Part shown: positions 16,918 to 25,706 of the stretch, piece after piece
Layout: each line of letters opens with the position of its first letter
How positions within the stretch are numbered: position 1 is the stretch's first letter
Source: Myxococcales bacterium
GTDB lineage: Bacteria; Myxococcota; UBA796; SXON01
Direction: 5' to 3'
Length of the DNA stretch: 64,000 nucleotides
Assembly: GCA_009692585.1 (NCBI GenBank)
Contig: SHYX01000019.1
Coordinates: 1-64,000, forward strand
The notes under the pieces: generated by a model
Database searches by the model: none
Told to the model about the DNA's origin: nothing
What the model saw: only the letters and a program-made list of their open reading frames with translations
Program-made: the position numbers and the translations under genes

Positions 16918-18594
16918 ATGCTCCAGACTCAAGCCACCCGTGCCGTCGCGCCCGTCCCCGCCGCTGCCGGCCCCGCCCCCGCTTCCGCCGCCGCCTCCAA
17001 CCAGGCCCGGCAGACCGAGCTCGGCCTCGGCGGTGGCGCTTCCGGTGGGGGCGGCAGCGACATCCTGTCGGCGCTGCGGTCCATGGGCGCCGAGGGGGCC
17101 GTGGTTCTGGACGCACTCCCGCTGGTCGACGCCTACCGGCTCGCGAAGCAGCTCGCTTCGTCCCCGGCGGTCCACAGTTGGCTGGCCTGCCTCGGCCCGG
17201 AGGCCCTCGGGAAGCTGGGCGGGTTCGACCCCGCGGGGGTGGCGGACCTGGTGTTCGGCTCCGGCTCGTCCGTCGAGGTGCGGCTCTCAGGTTGTGTCGC
17301 GATCGCGCTGGGCGTCGCAACCGAGGGTTCATTCAGCCTCGCACGCAGGGAGTCAACGCTCAAGATCGGCTTCGTGGGGATGCTGGGGGCGCTCGCCGGC
17401 GTCGGCGTGGGCGGCGGGGTCGGGTACGAGGGCCTCGATCGCACCGGGGCCTCGGGCAGCGCCCAGGCCCAACTGGCAGTCCGGCACGAGGCGGAATGGA
17501 CGCTCGACCCGGCGCTGGTTCTCGGCGACGCTGGCCTCGTCGTGGAGCTGATGGCCGGGCGGGCGCCGGCGGCCGAGACGATCGCGGCGCTCGTGCGCCA
17601 CGCACTGCCGACCAAGGCCACCTTCGGGTACGAAGCCTCGGGCGTGGCCGAAGGGGGGGCGGCCGCGGCCAACGCCGACGTCGAGCTGCTCCCCGAGGCG
17701 CCGCTGGGCGGGGCGGGACCGGCGATGGCCATCGGGCAGGGAATGGAGGCGGGTACCAACCTGGCGTTCGCGCTGTTCAGCGGCGTGGCCGCGCGGCTGC
17801 GCGCCAGCGCCAGGCTGACGGCGGGGTGGGACGAGGACGGGGCGCTCTTGTCGGTGGAGGTGGGGGGTGGGGTCGTCGCCAGCGTGCTTGGCCTCGATGC
17901 GCAGAAGGATGACTCGCTCGTGATCGAAGCGCGAGCGGGCGGCAGCGGCGGCGGGAGCCTCCGTGACACCATCCGCGGCACGGTCATCCTGCGGAGCGGC
18001 GGCCAGGACGACGCCGGCAGCACCACCATGACCTGGCAGGGTGTCGCGATGTTGGACGCGCTTCTGGCCAGCCTCTCCGGCGCCGCGGGGGCGGTCGGGA
18101 CGCCGGACTTCGCTCCGGGCGAGCTGCTCGTGCAGCGCGAACACCGCATCGACGACCCCAAGGCGATCGAGGCGCTCTTGGGGGGGATGCCCGCCTACGA
18201 CGGCCTCCTCCGGGTGGTGATGGCCCACGTCGAGGCCCGCTATCAGGCCCGCGTGCAGGTGCGGATGACCGAGGACACCGCCGCCGGGATGCCGGGGCCG
18301 CGTCCGGGTGACGTCGAAGCGGCGCGGGACCGGCAGCGGGCCCTGGCCGCGGTGGTGCTGGGCGAGTCCTACCAGACCGACCTGCCGGTGTACCTGCTGG
18401 GCGTCGACGAGTGCGCATCCCTGGACGAGGCGACGCTCACCCTGGTCGTCGAGGCCGGCGTCGGCCTGAGCGGCGAGGTCGACCCCGGTGCGAAGGTGCA
18501 GGCCGGCGCCGCCGCAGGTGCCACCTACAAGCGTGAGGTCGACGTCGCCGCGGGCCTGGCGGTCGCGGACGTCGGGCGGTTGCTCACGGCGTGA
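16918..18594 (+). CDS. large Gly/Ala-rich protein of unknown function
   Basis: The 558-residue product has a disordered Ala/Pro N terminus (ATRAVAPVPAAAGPAPASAA) containing NQARQTELGLGGG. Then comes a long region of amphipathic segments such as VEVRLSGCVAIALGVATEGS, LKIGFVGMLGALAGVGVGGG and LLSVEVGGGVVASVLG. The alternating pattern suggests extended beta structure with Gly-rich turns. No signal peptide or lipobox is present. The N-terminal Ala/Pro/Gln-rich tail is reminiscent of cargo or effector tails seen near contractile-injection loci, but no such genes are nearby, so this is only a resemblance. Its end overlaps the convergent START-domain gene by 11 bp. The operator-like repeat at 16828-16860 lies just upstream. 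Confidence 0.7.
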   Translation: MLQTQATRAVAPVPAAAGPAPASAAASNQARQTELGLGGGASGGGGSDILSALRSMGAEGAVVLDALPLVDAYRLAKQLASSPAVHSWLACLGPEALGKLGGFDPAGVADLVFGSGSSVEVRLSGCVAIALGVATEGSFSLARRESTLKIGFVGMLGALAGVGVGGGVGYEGLDRTGASGSAQAQLAVRHEAEWTLDPALVLGDAGLVVELMAGRAPAAETIAALVRHALPTKATFGYEASGVAEGGAAAANADVELLPEAPLGGAGPAMAIGQGMEAGTNLAFALFSGVAARLRASARLTAGWDEDGALLSVEVGGGVVASVLGLDAQKDDSLVIEARAGGSGGGSLRDTIRGTVILRSGGQDDAGSTTMTWQGVAMLDALLASLSGAAGAVGTPDFAPGELLVQREHRIDDPKAIEALLGGMPAYDGLLRVVMAHVEARYQARVQVRMTEDTAAGMPGPRPGDVEAARDRQRALAAVVLGESYQTDLPVYLLGVDECASLDEATLTLVVEAGVGLSGEVDPGAKVQAGAAAGATYKREVDVAAGLAVADVGRLLTA

Positions 18595-19255
18595 TGAGCC
18601 CCGTCCGGCGACGCACTTCCTTGACCAGGTCCCCGATGTTGCCCGGGAGCGTGCTCCGAGCGGCGATCTCGCCGAGCCACCGCGGGATGTTCCCGCCCGC
18701 GTCGGTGCAGATCCGGTAGCGGATGCGGGTCCCGGACACGTCGGGACTGAAGGTCCAGTCGCCGAGGTTGGTGCGCGTCGAGACCGCGTTCGGGTAGCGG
18801 GTGCGCAGGTCGGCGAGGGCGGCGGGATAGCGCAGTTCGGCGTCGAGTTGGTCCCACCGGAAGATGCGCACACCCGCTTCGGTCGAGGTGCGGGCGTGCA
18901 CGAACCAGTACCGGTCCGCGACGGGCGAGGGGTTGTCGAGGAGCTGAACGTAGTCGAAGCTGGTCGCGCCGACGCTGAGCCGCCTGGCCTCCGGCACTGT
19001 CCAGCTGGACCACATCGGCTGGTTCTCGACGTCGGTGGCCGCGGTCAGGAGCACGTCGGGGTCGAGCGCGGCGACGGTCTCGCCGGCCAGGCAGTCCTCG
19101 CCCAGCACTACCTTGTGGTGCACGACCACGTCGCCGACACCGGCGAGCGCCTTGGTTTCGACGACCCGCCAGCCGGCGCTCTCCTCCATGCCCGCGCGCA
19201 GCGCGACCGGGTCGGCGGCGTAGCCCACGGACAGCAGCGCCCCGACGAGCCCCAC
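18584..19255 (-). CDS. START/SRPBCC-domain exported protein
   Basis: The 223-residue product starts with MGLVGALLSVGYA, a short signal peptide ending before ADP. It then reads as a START-type helix-grip domain: ESAGWRVVETKALAGVGDVV, MWSSWTVPEARRLSVG, DRYWFVHART, TRTNLGDWTFSPDVSGTRIR, and the long C-terminal helix YRICTDAGGNIPRWLGEIAA followed by RSTLPGNIGDLVKEVRRR. START domains bind lipids or sterols in a central cavity. Being exported, it may carry a hydrophobic ligand across the periplasm. The ligand is unknown. It lies three bases downstream of the minus-strand lipoprotein gene (19259-19858), so they probably form an operon. Confidence 0.8.
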   Translation of the reverse strand: MGLVGALLSVGYAADPVALRAGMEESAGWRVVETKALAGVGDVVVHHKVVLGEDCLAGETVAALDPDVLLTAATDVENQPMWSSWTVPEARRLSVGATSFDYVQLLDNPSPVADRYWFVHARTSTEAGVRIFRWDQLDAELRYPAALADLRTRYPNAVSTRTNLGDWTFSPDVSGTRIRYRICTDAGGNIPRWLGEIAARSTLPGNIGDLVKEVRRRTGLITP

Positions 19256-19258
19256 GGG

Positions 19259-19858
19259 CTATCGCGCCAGCACGATGCTGCCCGCGTAGGGCACGGTGAC
19301 GACCGCACCGTCGGGTCCGGGGGGGGTCGTGATTTCGCCGACGACATCCAGCGTGCCATCGGTGGCATCGGCGCTGCCTTCCCACCGGTCCTCGGCCATG
19401 GACTCCCCGAGCTCGACCACCACCAGCGCGATGTCGGCGCCCAGTTCGCAGCTCTCGTCGGCCTTGCCGTCGAGCTCCAGCTTGAACGAGGGTGCCGGGC
19501 GGTCGGGGTCACCGCCTCCCTCGCCCTCGCAGGTGCCCGTTCCGGTGAGCGTCAGGTTCTTGGCTTCGATGGTCAGCTCGACCTCGCCGGTGCACAGTTC
19601 GAACTCGCCGCGATCGTTTTCGGCGGTGAGCGTGACCGTCCCTGCCCAGTCGCCCACGCACACGGGCTCTTCGGCGCCGCCGGTGTCCTTTCCCGTGTCG
19701 CCGGTATCGGTGTCGGTGTCGCTCGCGGTGTCGGTGTCGCCGGCGGTGTCGCCGGCGGTGTCGGTGTCGCCGGCGGTGTCGGTTTTGCCGTCCTCGCCGA
19801 TCTGAGGGGAACAGCCGACCAGGACAAACATCAGGGATGAGAGGACGCGGGTGGTCAT
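19259..19858 (-). CDS. lipoprotein with TDTAGDT-repeat linker
   Basis: The 199-residue product starts MTTRVLSSLMFVLVGCSP, a lipobox signal with Cys16. Residues 26-58 are a low-complexity linker of repeated DTDTAGDT units, encoded by slippage-prone tandem DNA near 19678-19795. The mature domain is acidic, with CVGDWAGTVTLTAEN, CTGEVELTIEAKNLTLTG, CEGEGGGDPDRPAP and CELGADIALVVVELGES, a compact beta-sandwich with paired cysteines. Function unknown; the linker type is common in Myxococcota surface lipoproteins. The downstream START-domain gene begins three bases after its stop. Confidence 0.78.
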   Translation of the reverse strand: MTTRVLSSLMFVLVGCSPQIGEDGKTDTAGDTDTAGDTAGDTDTASDTDTDTGDTGKDTGGAEEPVCVGDWAGTVTLTAENDRGEFELCTGEVELTIEAKNLTLTGTGTCEGEGGGDPDRPAPSFKLELDGKADESCELGADIALVVVELGESMAEDRWEGSADATDGTLDVVGEITTPPGPDGAVVTVPYAGSIVLAR

Positions 19859-19923
19859 GACCACACCGTAGCTTCCCGCAGCTCGATTGCGAAGCCCGGT
19901 GTGCATGATTAGCCCCGCGTTCC

Positions 19924-20529
19924 GTGGTTGCCCTCTGTGCCGCTGTCGCCGTCCTCCTGGGCGCGCCGCTGATCGACGCCCTGCTGTCGCGTCGGCCCGG
20001 CCTTGCTCCTCGGCTCGACACCACGCTCGGAATCGCGATCGGCGCCGCGATCTTGGGCGCCGTGCTGCCCTGGGGCGCGGCGACCGTGGGGTGGCCGCAG
20101 GCAATGCTGGTCCTCGGTGCCGGGCTCGGGGTGGGCTTCGGGGCGCACCGCTTCCCGGCGCTGGGTGACGCGGTCAACGCCTTTGCCTTCGTCGGGCTGG
20201 CGCTGCACGCGTTGGTCGATGGCGTCGCGCTGGCGGGGGGGCAGGCGACGATGGGGGTGGCCGTGGTCCTCCACAACGTACCGGTGGGACTGGCGCTGTG
20301 GCGGACCGTGGCGCCGACCAACCGCCAGTTGGCGCGGCTGGCGCTGTTGTTGTCGGCGTTCATCACCGTCGCCGGCTGGATGTTGGCGGCCCACATGGCC
20401 GAGGCGGCGAGCGCGGCGCCGATGGCGATTTTACAGCTTGGAGCCGGCGGGACCCTGCTTCACGCGGCATGGCACCTCGTAGCCCGCGGTCGAGACGGCC
20501 ATCGAGGGGTTGATTCCGCGACCGGCTGA
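19924..20529 (+). CDS. divergent ZIP-family metal transporter-like membrane protein
   Basis: From a GTG, the 201-residue product has about seven hydrophobic segments. Two carry ZIP hallmarks: ALHALVDGVAL (segment 4, usual His and Asp/Asn) and VVLHNVPVGLAL (segment 5, the HNxPEG site with Val replacing Glu). ZIP proteins take up Zn, Fe or Mn. The missing Glu in the second motif and the short length suggest altered selectivity, or a GufA-like relative. It is divergent from the lipoprotein gene at 19858, 65 bp away. The last 12 residues are polar and follow the final membrane segment. Confidence 0.7.
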   Translation: MVALCAAVAVLLGAPLIDALLSRRPGLAPRLDTTLGIAIGAAILGAVLPWGAATVGWPQAMLVLGAGLGVGFGAHRFPALGDAVNAFAFVGLALHALVDGVALAGGQATMGVAVVLHNVPVGLALWRTVAPTNRQLARLALLLSAFITVAGWMLAAHMAEAASAAPMAILQLGAGGTLLHAAWHLVARGRDGHRGVDSATG

Positions 20530-20644
20530 GCTGTGGCAGTCCCCCACGCCGCCGCGACCGCGGCTCCCAAACCCAGGGGGAGAGATGGGAAGAGTCGCCG
20601 CCGTAGGCCGGAAAGCGCAGCTTGGAGGCTGGAGCGTAGGCGAC

Positions 20645-20689
20645 GGTAGGGGGAGGACGCGGCGAGCGTCTTCCCCCGTTTCTGATAGA
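20645..20689 (+). repeat. dispersed intergenic repeat, copy A
   Basis: The 45-bp stretch starting GGTAGGGGGAGG, then GCGGCGAGCGTCTTCC, is closely matched by copy B at 39278-39322. Both copies lie between genes. A and B agree at roughly five of every six bases by eye. It may be a short mobile or structural repeat family; an inverted GAAGACGC/GCGTCTTC element gives hairpin potential. Confidence 0.6.
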
Positions 20690-20698
20690 CTCCGGCGC

Positions 20699-21844
20699 GT
20701 GGTGCTCCTGCTCTCGCTCTGCCTCGCGGCCCCGGTGGACGCGCTCTCCGACAACTCAGTGGCGTACGCGCTCGGAGGGGACTGCCCCGGCGCGGAGTCG
20801 GGGCTGCGGCGGCGCGTGGAGGCCTCACCGGACGACATCCCCGCCCGGCTGGCGCTGGCGTTCTGTCGTTTTGGCGGCACCGAGGCCGGCACCGCGCGCG
20901 CCGATCTCCAGAGCCTGTACCTGGTGGGGGCACCGTTCGATCCGGGTACGCTCGCCAAACGCCGCAACGCCGACCCCGCCGCGCTGGCGCGGCTCCGTGA
21001 GCAGGGGCAGGCGGCGCTCGGGCTGCTCGTCTCGACGATGGCTGCCAGGCGCTCGTTCAGCGAGGCGCGCGAGGCCCTCGACATCCTCGAGCCGATGGTC
21101 GGCGAGTCCGCCCCCACGGTGGCGGCACGGATCGGCCTGGAGCGGACGCAGAACGGCCCCAAGCTGGCGTGGCCGCTGGTGAGTGCGGCGGTGGCACGCT
21201 TTCCGGAGGATGCCAACGTTCTGGAGGAGGCGGGCCGGCTCACCTTCGACGACGCGCCGAACGCGCCTTCCGCGCTGGTAGACGCCGTCCTCATCCGCGG
21301 GCGGCCCACGGCCAAGCTCAACGCGCTGCTCGGATTCCTGCGGTCCGGGAACGCCGTTGCCTGCCTGACCTACGGCGCGCGTGCGGGCGTCGCGACTGCG
21401 GACCGGCCCGCGTGGGATGCGTTGCGATACCGGTGCGCCGCTGCGGCTGGGGATCTGGTGGCGGCCGACGCCCTCGCGACCACGGCAAGGTTGCCGCTGG
21501 ACGCGCTCGCGGCCGCGCAGCACGCCCGCCTCCTCTCGGCTGCTGGTCGCGACGACGAGGCGATTGGGCTCGCGACGCCACATGCCGCCGGCAACGCGCT
21601 CGCGGCCGAAGTTCTCTTCGGTATCTACGCCCGCCAGGGCCGCAGCAGCGACCTTGAAGCCCTGGCCGCGTCGTTGCCGGTGGCCTCGACAGGGCGCCTG
21701 TCGGCAGCCACGGCGCTGGTCAACACCCGGCAGTTCGCATCCGCCCTGTTGCTGGTCGAGGGGAGCTGCGGCGCCTACGTCGACGCCGAGGCGACCCTGT
21801 GCGGCCGGGTCGTCGCCGCGGCGCGGCGGGGCCTGGGGCGGTAG
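20699..21844 (+). CDS. exported helical-repeat (TPR-like) protein
   Basis: The GTG at 20699 gives a leader VVLLLSLCLAAPVDALS, a cleavable signal. The rest of the 381 residues is nearly all helix in TPR-like pairs: PARLALAFCRFGG, LREQGQAALGLLVSTMAARR, EAREALDILEPMVGESAPTV, LERTQNGPKLAWPLVSAAVA and similar. It is probably a periplasmic scaffold protein. The upstream frame stays open to 20510, but that part is Arg/Pro-rich and has the dispersed repeat in it, so the GTG with the leader is preferred. It is followed by the transposase remnant. No enzymatic motif is present. Confidence 0.72.
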   Translation: MVLLLSLCLAAPVDALSDNSVAYALGGDCPGAESGLRRRVEASPDDIPARLALAFCRFGGTEAGTARADLQSLYLVGAPFDPGTLAKRRNADPAALARLREQGQAALGLLVSTMAARRSFSEAREALDILEPMVGESAPTVAARIGLERTQNGPKLAWPLVSAAVARFPEDANVLEEAGRLTFDDAPNAPSALVDAVLIRGRPTAKLNALLGFLRSGNAVACLTYGARAGVATADRPAWDALRYRCAAAAGDLVAADALATTARLPLDALAAAQHARLLSAAGRDDEAIGLATPHAAGNALAAEVLFGIYARQGRSSDLEALAASLPVASTGRLSAATALVNTRQFASALLLVEGSCGAYVDAEATLCGRVVAAARRGLGR

Positions 21845-21919
21845 GGGGCGGGCGGCGCCCCGGCCGCGCCGAGCGGCGTGAACGGCGGACCGCCGTGCTC
21901 TTTCCTGCGGGCTCAGCCA

Positions 21920-22500
21920 CCGCGCACGCGGGCTTCGCGAGCGACCACGCCTCCGCCCTGGCGCCCGTCTTGTACAGCGCTGTGGCCGCGGAGCCCGTCG
22001 CGGCGGAGACCTCGGCACCGACCACCAGGCCATGCCGGTTCTCGATGAGCACGTGCCCGATGTGCGATAGTTTCGCCTCCCGACCGTTGCCCTTTCGGTA
22101 CAGCCGAGCCTCCGGGTCGGTCTTGGACTCGTGGGTCGTGGTCCAGCAGGCGCTCGCGGTTGTGGCCGAACGTGGTCGCGTCGAAGGGCTCGCCGAGCAT
22201 GTTCATGTCGAGGAACTACTTGAACAGCTGTTGTACCCGAGCTGCTCGCAGAAGAGCCGCTCGCTGCGAACGGTGTACAAGGCCATGAGCACCGAGGCCT
22301 TCAGGAGCCGCTCAGGGGCGACCGAAGGCCGACCGCCGGCGGCGTACATGCCCGCGAAGACCGGGTCCAGTTCCGCGAGCACCTCGTCAACGAGCCGCTT
22401 CACCGCCCGGAGTGAGTGCGTAGGTGGAACCAGGCGCTCCATCGAGACGAGGGCGAGCATCGAAGGCTGCTTGGGAGTCGTACCGCGGATGCGATCCGAT
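21920..22500 (-). pseudogene. IS5-family transposase remnant, frameshifted and internally deleted
   Basis: Reading the minus strand, the first piece (22460 to about 22215) is the typical IS5-type N terminus: LVSMERLVPPTHSLRAVKRL, then AELDPVFAGMYAAGGRPSVA and ERLLKASVLMALYTVRSERL. It then loses frame after GYN. A second piece reads GEPFDATTFGHNRERLL. A third, in another frame, carries KTDPEARLYRKGNGREAKLS and ENRHGLVVGAEVSAATG. The catalytic middle (about 70 codons) between pieces two and three is missing, so the element is dead. No clear terminal inverted repeats were found. It marks past insertion between the TPR-like gene and mmsA. Confidence 0.8.
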
Positions 22501-22553
22501 CACCCGATGAACGACGGTTGGCCACCGCCAGCGGCAGGGTTTTCAGCGGACTG

Positions 22554-24041
22554 CTAACGGTTCCGCGGAAACCCGAGATCGATGGTGCTGGTTGCCGGGT
22601 CCGGCCACCGACTGGTCACCACCTTGGTACGGGTGAAGAACCGGATGCCCTCGGGGCCGTACATGTGGTGGTCGCCGAACAGGGACGCGCGCCAGCCGCC
22701 GAAGGAGTAGTAGGAGACCGGAACCGGAATCGGAACGTTGATCCCGACCATACCGACGTCGACCTCGCGTTGGAATCGTCGCGCCGCGCCGCCGTCGCGG
22801 GTGAAGATGGCGGTGCCATTGCCGTACTCGTGGCTGTTGACCAGGGCCAGCGCCTCGTCGTAGGTGGCGACGCGCAACACCCCGAGGACGGGGCCGAAGA
22901 TCTCGTCGGTGTACATGCGTGTGCCCGGCCGCACGTGGTCCACCAGCGAGACACCGAGGAAGAACCCGTCGCCGGTGAACGCCTGCTTGCGTCCGTCGCG
23001 CACCACCACCGCGCCCTCGGCGGTTGCGATGTCGAGATACGACGCGACCCGGTCGCGATGCTCGCGGGTGATGAGCGGCCCCATCTCGTTGACCGGATCG
23101 GTGCCGGGGCCCACCCGGATGCGGTCCAGGCGCGCTTCGATGGCCTTGACCAGGGGGTCGGCGGCGTCGCCCACGGCGACCACCACCGCGATCGCCATGC
23201 AGCGCTCGCCCGCCGAACCGTACGCCGCCGAGACCGCAGCGTCCGCGGCCATGTTGATGTCGGCATCGGGAAGCACCACCATGTGGTTCTTCGCACCGCC
23301 CAGGGCCTGGACGCGCTTGCCGTTGCGGGTGCCGTTCTCGTAGATGTAGCGCGCGATCGGCGTCGAGCCGACGAACGAGAGTGCCGCCACGGCCGGGTGT
23401 TCGATGAGCCGGTCGACGACCACCTTGTCGCCATGCACCACGTTGAGCACGCCGTCCGGCAGACCCGCTTCTTTCAGCAACGCCGCCAGGAAATTCGAGC
23501 ACGACGGATCCTTCTCGCTCGGCTTCAGGACGCAGGTGTTTCCGCAGGCGATGGCGTTGGCCAGCATCCAGATCGGCACCATCGCCGGGAAGTTGAAGGG
23601 CGTGATCGCCGCGACGACGCCGAGCGGCTGACGCAGGGAGTACACGTCGACGCCGGTCGCCGCCTGCTCGGAGTGTTCCCCCTTCAGAAGATGGGGCACC
23701 CCGCACGCGAACTCGACGTTTTCGAGGCCGCGGGAGATCTCGCCCATGGCGTCGGCGTGCACCTTCCCGTGCTCGCTGGTCAGGATCCGGGCAAGGTCGG
23801 CCTTGCGTGCGTCGAGCAGCTCGCGGAACTTGAATAGGATCTCGGCCCGCCGCGACAGCGAGGACTGGCTCCAGGTCTTCCCTGCCTTCATGCAGGAGGC
23901 AACCACGCCGTCCACCTCGGCGACATCCGCGTAGTCGACGTGCGCCTGCACCTGGCCCACCGCTGGGTCGTACACCGCGCCGCTGCGCCCCGAGTTGCCG
24001 AAGACCTCCCTGCCGTCGATCCAGTGTCCGATGCGCTTCAT
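22554..24041 (-). CDS. mmsA: CoA-acylating methylmalonate-semialdehyde dehydrogenase
   Basis: This 495-residue enzyme oxidises (methyl)malonate semialdehyde to propionyl- or acetyl-CoA with NAD and CoA, in valine and inositol breakdown. Family signatures: TPFNFPAMVPIWMLANAIAC, KPSEKDPS, FVGSTPIARYIYE, GGAKNHMVVLPDAD and GSAGERCMAI with the catalytic Cys281. The VPIWMLANAIACGNTCVLKP segment and GGAKNH motif separate it from other aldehyde dehydrogenases. The C-terminal part keeps EIFGPVLGVLRV and a FFTRTKVVTSRW ending. It is convergent with nothing close downstream except the transposase remnant, and divergent from the CAP-domain lipoprotein gene by 40 bp. Confidence 0.93.
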   Translation of the reverse strand: MKRIGHWIDGREVFGNSGRSGAVYDPAVGQVQAHVDYADVAEVDGVVASCMKAGKTWSQSSLSRRAEILFKFRELLDARKADLARILTSEHGKVHADAMGEISRGLENVEFACGVPHLLKGEHSEQAATGVDVYSLRQPLGVVAAITPFNFPAMVPIWMLANAIACGNTCVLKPSEKDPSCSNFLAALLKEAGLPDGVLNVVHGDKVVVDRLIEHPAVAALSFVGSTPIARYIYENGTRNGKRVQALGGAKNHMVVLPDADINMAADAAVSAAYGSAGERCMAIAVVVAVGDAADPLVKAIEARLDRIRVGPGTDPVNEMGPLITREHRDRVASYLDIATAEGAVVVRDGRKQAFTGDGFFLGVSLVDHVRPGTRMYTDEIFGPVLGVLRVATYDEALALVNSHEYGNGTAIFTRDGGAARRFQREVDVGMVGINVPIPVPVSYYSFGGWRASLFGDHHMYGPEGIRFFTRTKVVTSRWPDPATSTIDLGFPRNR

Positions 24042-24081
24042 GCCGGCTCCGATAGTTCGACAGGGTCGTTAGCCTGTGGCG

Positions 24082-24561
24082 ATGAACTCCGCCCGCACGC
24101 TGTCGGCCTTCGCGCTCCTCTCCGGCTGCGGCGCCGAAGCCGTCGAGTTCGAGGTCGACGACATGCTCGCCGCCCACAACGCAGTGCGCCTCGAGTACGG
24201 TGTGGCCGCGCTTTCAGCGGATGTCGTGCTGGCTGACACCGCCCTGGAATGGTCGCGACAGCTATCTGCGGACGGCTGTGACCTCGTGCATAGCGAAGGC
24301 GAGTACGGGGAGAACCTCTACTGGACCTCGGCCACCGCCACGCCCGAGGAGGTGGTGACGGCCTGGGCGTCGGAGGTCGCTGACTATGACCTGGGTACGC
24401 ACACCTGCGTCGAGGGTGTGGTCTGCGGCCACTTCACGCAGGTGGTCTGGGCCGACACTACCACCGTCGGCTGCGGGTCCGCGGTGTGCTCGGACGGGGG
24501 GGAGGTGTGGACCTGCGAGTACGACCCGCCCGGCAACTACGTGGGCGAGACCCCCTTCTGA
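24082..24561 (+). CDS. CAP/SCP-superfamily (PR-1-like) lipoprotein
   Basis: The 159-residue product starts MNSARTLSAFALLSGCG, a lipobox leader with Cys16. The CAP fold is clear: MLAAHNAVRLEYGVAALSAD, EYGENLYWTSAT, GHFTQVVWADTTTVGCGSA and CEYDPPGNYVGE. These match the CAP1-CAP4 signatures including the cavity His of HNAVR and of GHFTQ and the Glu of GENLYW. CAP proteins bind lipids or act as secreted effectors. Its stop overlaps the ATG of chrA (TGATG), so they are translated in tandem, though functions seem unrelated. An ATG at 24082 fits better than the GTG at 24076. Confidence 0.88.
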   Translation: MNSARTLSAFALLSGCGAEAVEFEVDDMLAAHNAVRLEYGVAALSADVVLADTALEWSRQLSADGCDLVHSEGEYGENLYWTSATATPEEVVTAWASEVADYDLGTHTCVEGVVCGHFTQVVWADTTTVGCGSAVCSDGGEVWTCEYDPPGNYVGETPF

Positions 24562-25706
24562 TGGTGCAGCCCGCGGCGGGCCCGTCGATGCGCGAGCTTG
24601 CCGCGTACTTCCTGAAGCTCGGCGCGGTGGGCTTCGGCGGCCCCATCGCCCTGGTCGGGTACATGCAGCGCGACCTTGTCGAGGCGCGTGGGTGGGTCAC
24701 CCGTGAGGACTACAAGGAGGGCCTGGCGCTGGCCCAGTTGATGCCGGGCCCGCTGGCGGCGCAGCTGGCGATGTACCTGGGGTGGGTGCGGGGAGGGGTC
24801 CTCGGCGCGACGCTGGTGGGATTGGCCTTCGTGTTGCCGTCCTTCCTGATGGTCATGGCGCTGTCGGCCGCCTACCTTGAGTTCGGTGGCATGCCCTGGA
24901 TGCAGGGGGTCTTCTACGGCGTCGGCGCCGCGGTCATCGCCATCATCGGCAAGAGCGCCTGGAAGCTGGCGCAGACCACCCTCGGCAAGGCACGGCTCTT
25001 GTGGGTGCTCTACGGCGTCTCCGCGCTGTTGACCGCGATCACCGAGACCGAGATGGTGGCGTTCTTCTTGCTTTGCGGTGCCATCGGTGCGGTGGCGGCG
25101 GCGCCGGTGAAACCGGGGGCGGCAGCGGTACTTTTTCCGTGGCCGTTTCTGTTGACGGGGCTGCACGGTCCCGCCGAAGGCTCCACGCTGTGGACCATCG
25201 CCTGGTACTTCACCGAAGCCGGCGCTTTCGTCTTCGGCAGCGGCCTCGCCATCGTGCCCTTCCTCCACAGCGGCGTCGTCAACGAGTTCGGTTGGCTGAG
25301 CGAGCGGCAGTTCCTCGACGCCGTCGCCGTCGCGATGATCACACCGGGGCCGGTCGTGATCACCGTCGCGTTCATCGGGTACCTGACCGCGGGTCCGATC
25401 GGTGCGTGTGTGGCCGCGCTCGCGACGTTCTTGCCCTGCTACCTGCTGGTGGTGGGCCCCGCGCCGTATTTCCGTCGCGTGGTCGGGAACGTACGCGTGA
25501 AGGGTTTCGTCGATGGCGTCACGGCCGCCGCTTCGGGTGCGATCGCCGGTGCGGCGTTTGTGCTGGGTCGCCGGGCGGTGGTCGATCTTCCCACCGGGCT
25601 GATATTGCTCGCGACACTGGCGGCACTCACGTGGATCAAGCGCGTGCCGGAGCCCGTGGTGATCGTGATCGCGGGGCTGGTGGGGTTGGCGATCGTGGGG
25701 GGATAG
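24561..25706 (+). CDS. chrA: chromate transporter (CHR family)
   Basis: The 381-residue membrane protein has two CHR domains, the long-chain form. In the first are FLKLGAVGFGGPIALVGYMQ and MPGPLAAQLAMYLGW. In the second are GAFVFGSGLAIVPFLHSGVV and TPGPVVITVAFIGYLTAGP. The paired GFGGP/FGSG and PGP motifs are family-defining. CHR proteins export chromate, often driven by proton or sulfate gradients; some members may use other oxyanions. Coupled to the CAP lipoprotein gene by a TGATG overlap. No chrB-like regulator is adjacent; a LysR gene follows 219 bp later. Confidence 0.93.
   Translation: MVQPAAGPSMRELAAYFLKLGAVGFGGPIALVGYMQRDLVEARGWVTREDYKEGLALAQLMPGPLAAQLAMYLGWVRGGVLGATLVGLAFVLPSFLMVMALSAAYLEFGGMPWMQGVFYGVGAAVIAIIGKSAWKLAQTTLGKARLLWVLYGVSALLTAITETEMVAFFLLCGAIGAVAAAPVKPGAAAVLFPWPFLLTGLHGPAEGSTLWTIAWYFTEAGAFVFGSGLAIVPFLHSGVVNEFGWLSERQFLDAVAVAMITPGPVVITVAFIGYLTAGPIGACVAALATFLPCYLLVVGPAPYFRRVVGNVRVKGFVDGVTAAASGAIAGAAFVLGRRAVVDLPTGLILLATLAALTWIKRVPEPVVIVIAGLVGLAIVGG

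Noticed and set aside
16918..18594. Contractile-injection effector
   Set aside because: Only a loose tail resemblance; no sheath, baseplate or AAA genes in the window.
22543..24177. Alternative minus-strand frame of 544 codons across mmsA
   Set aside because: Arg/Gly-rich shadow; the mmsA frame has all catalytic motifs.
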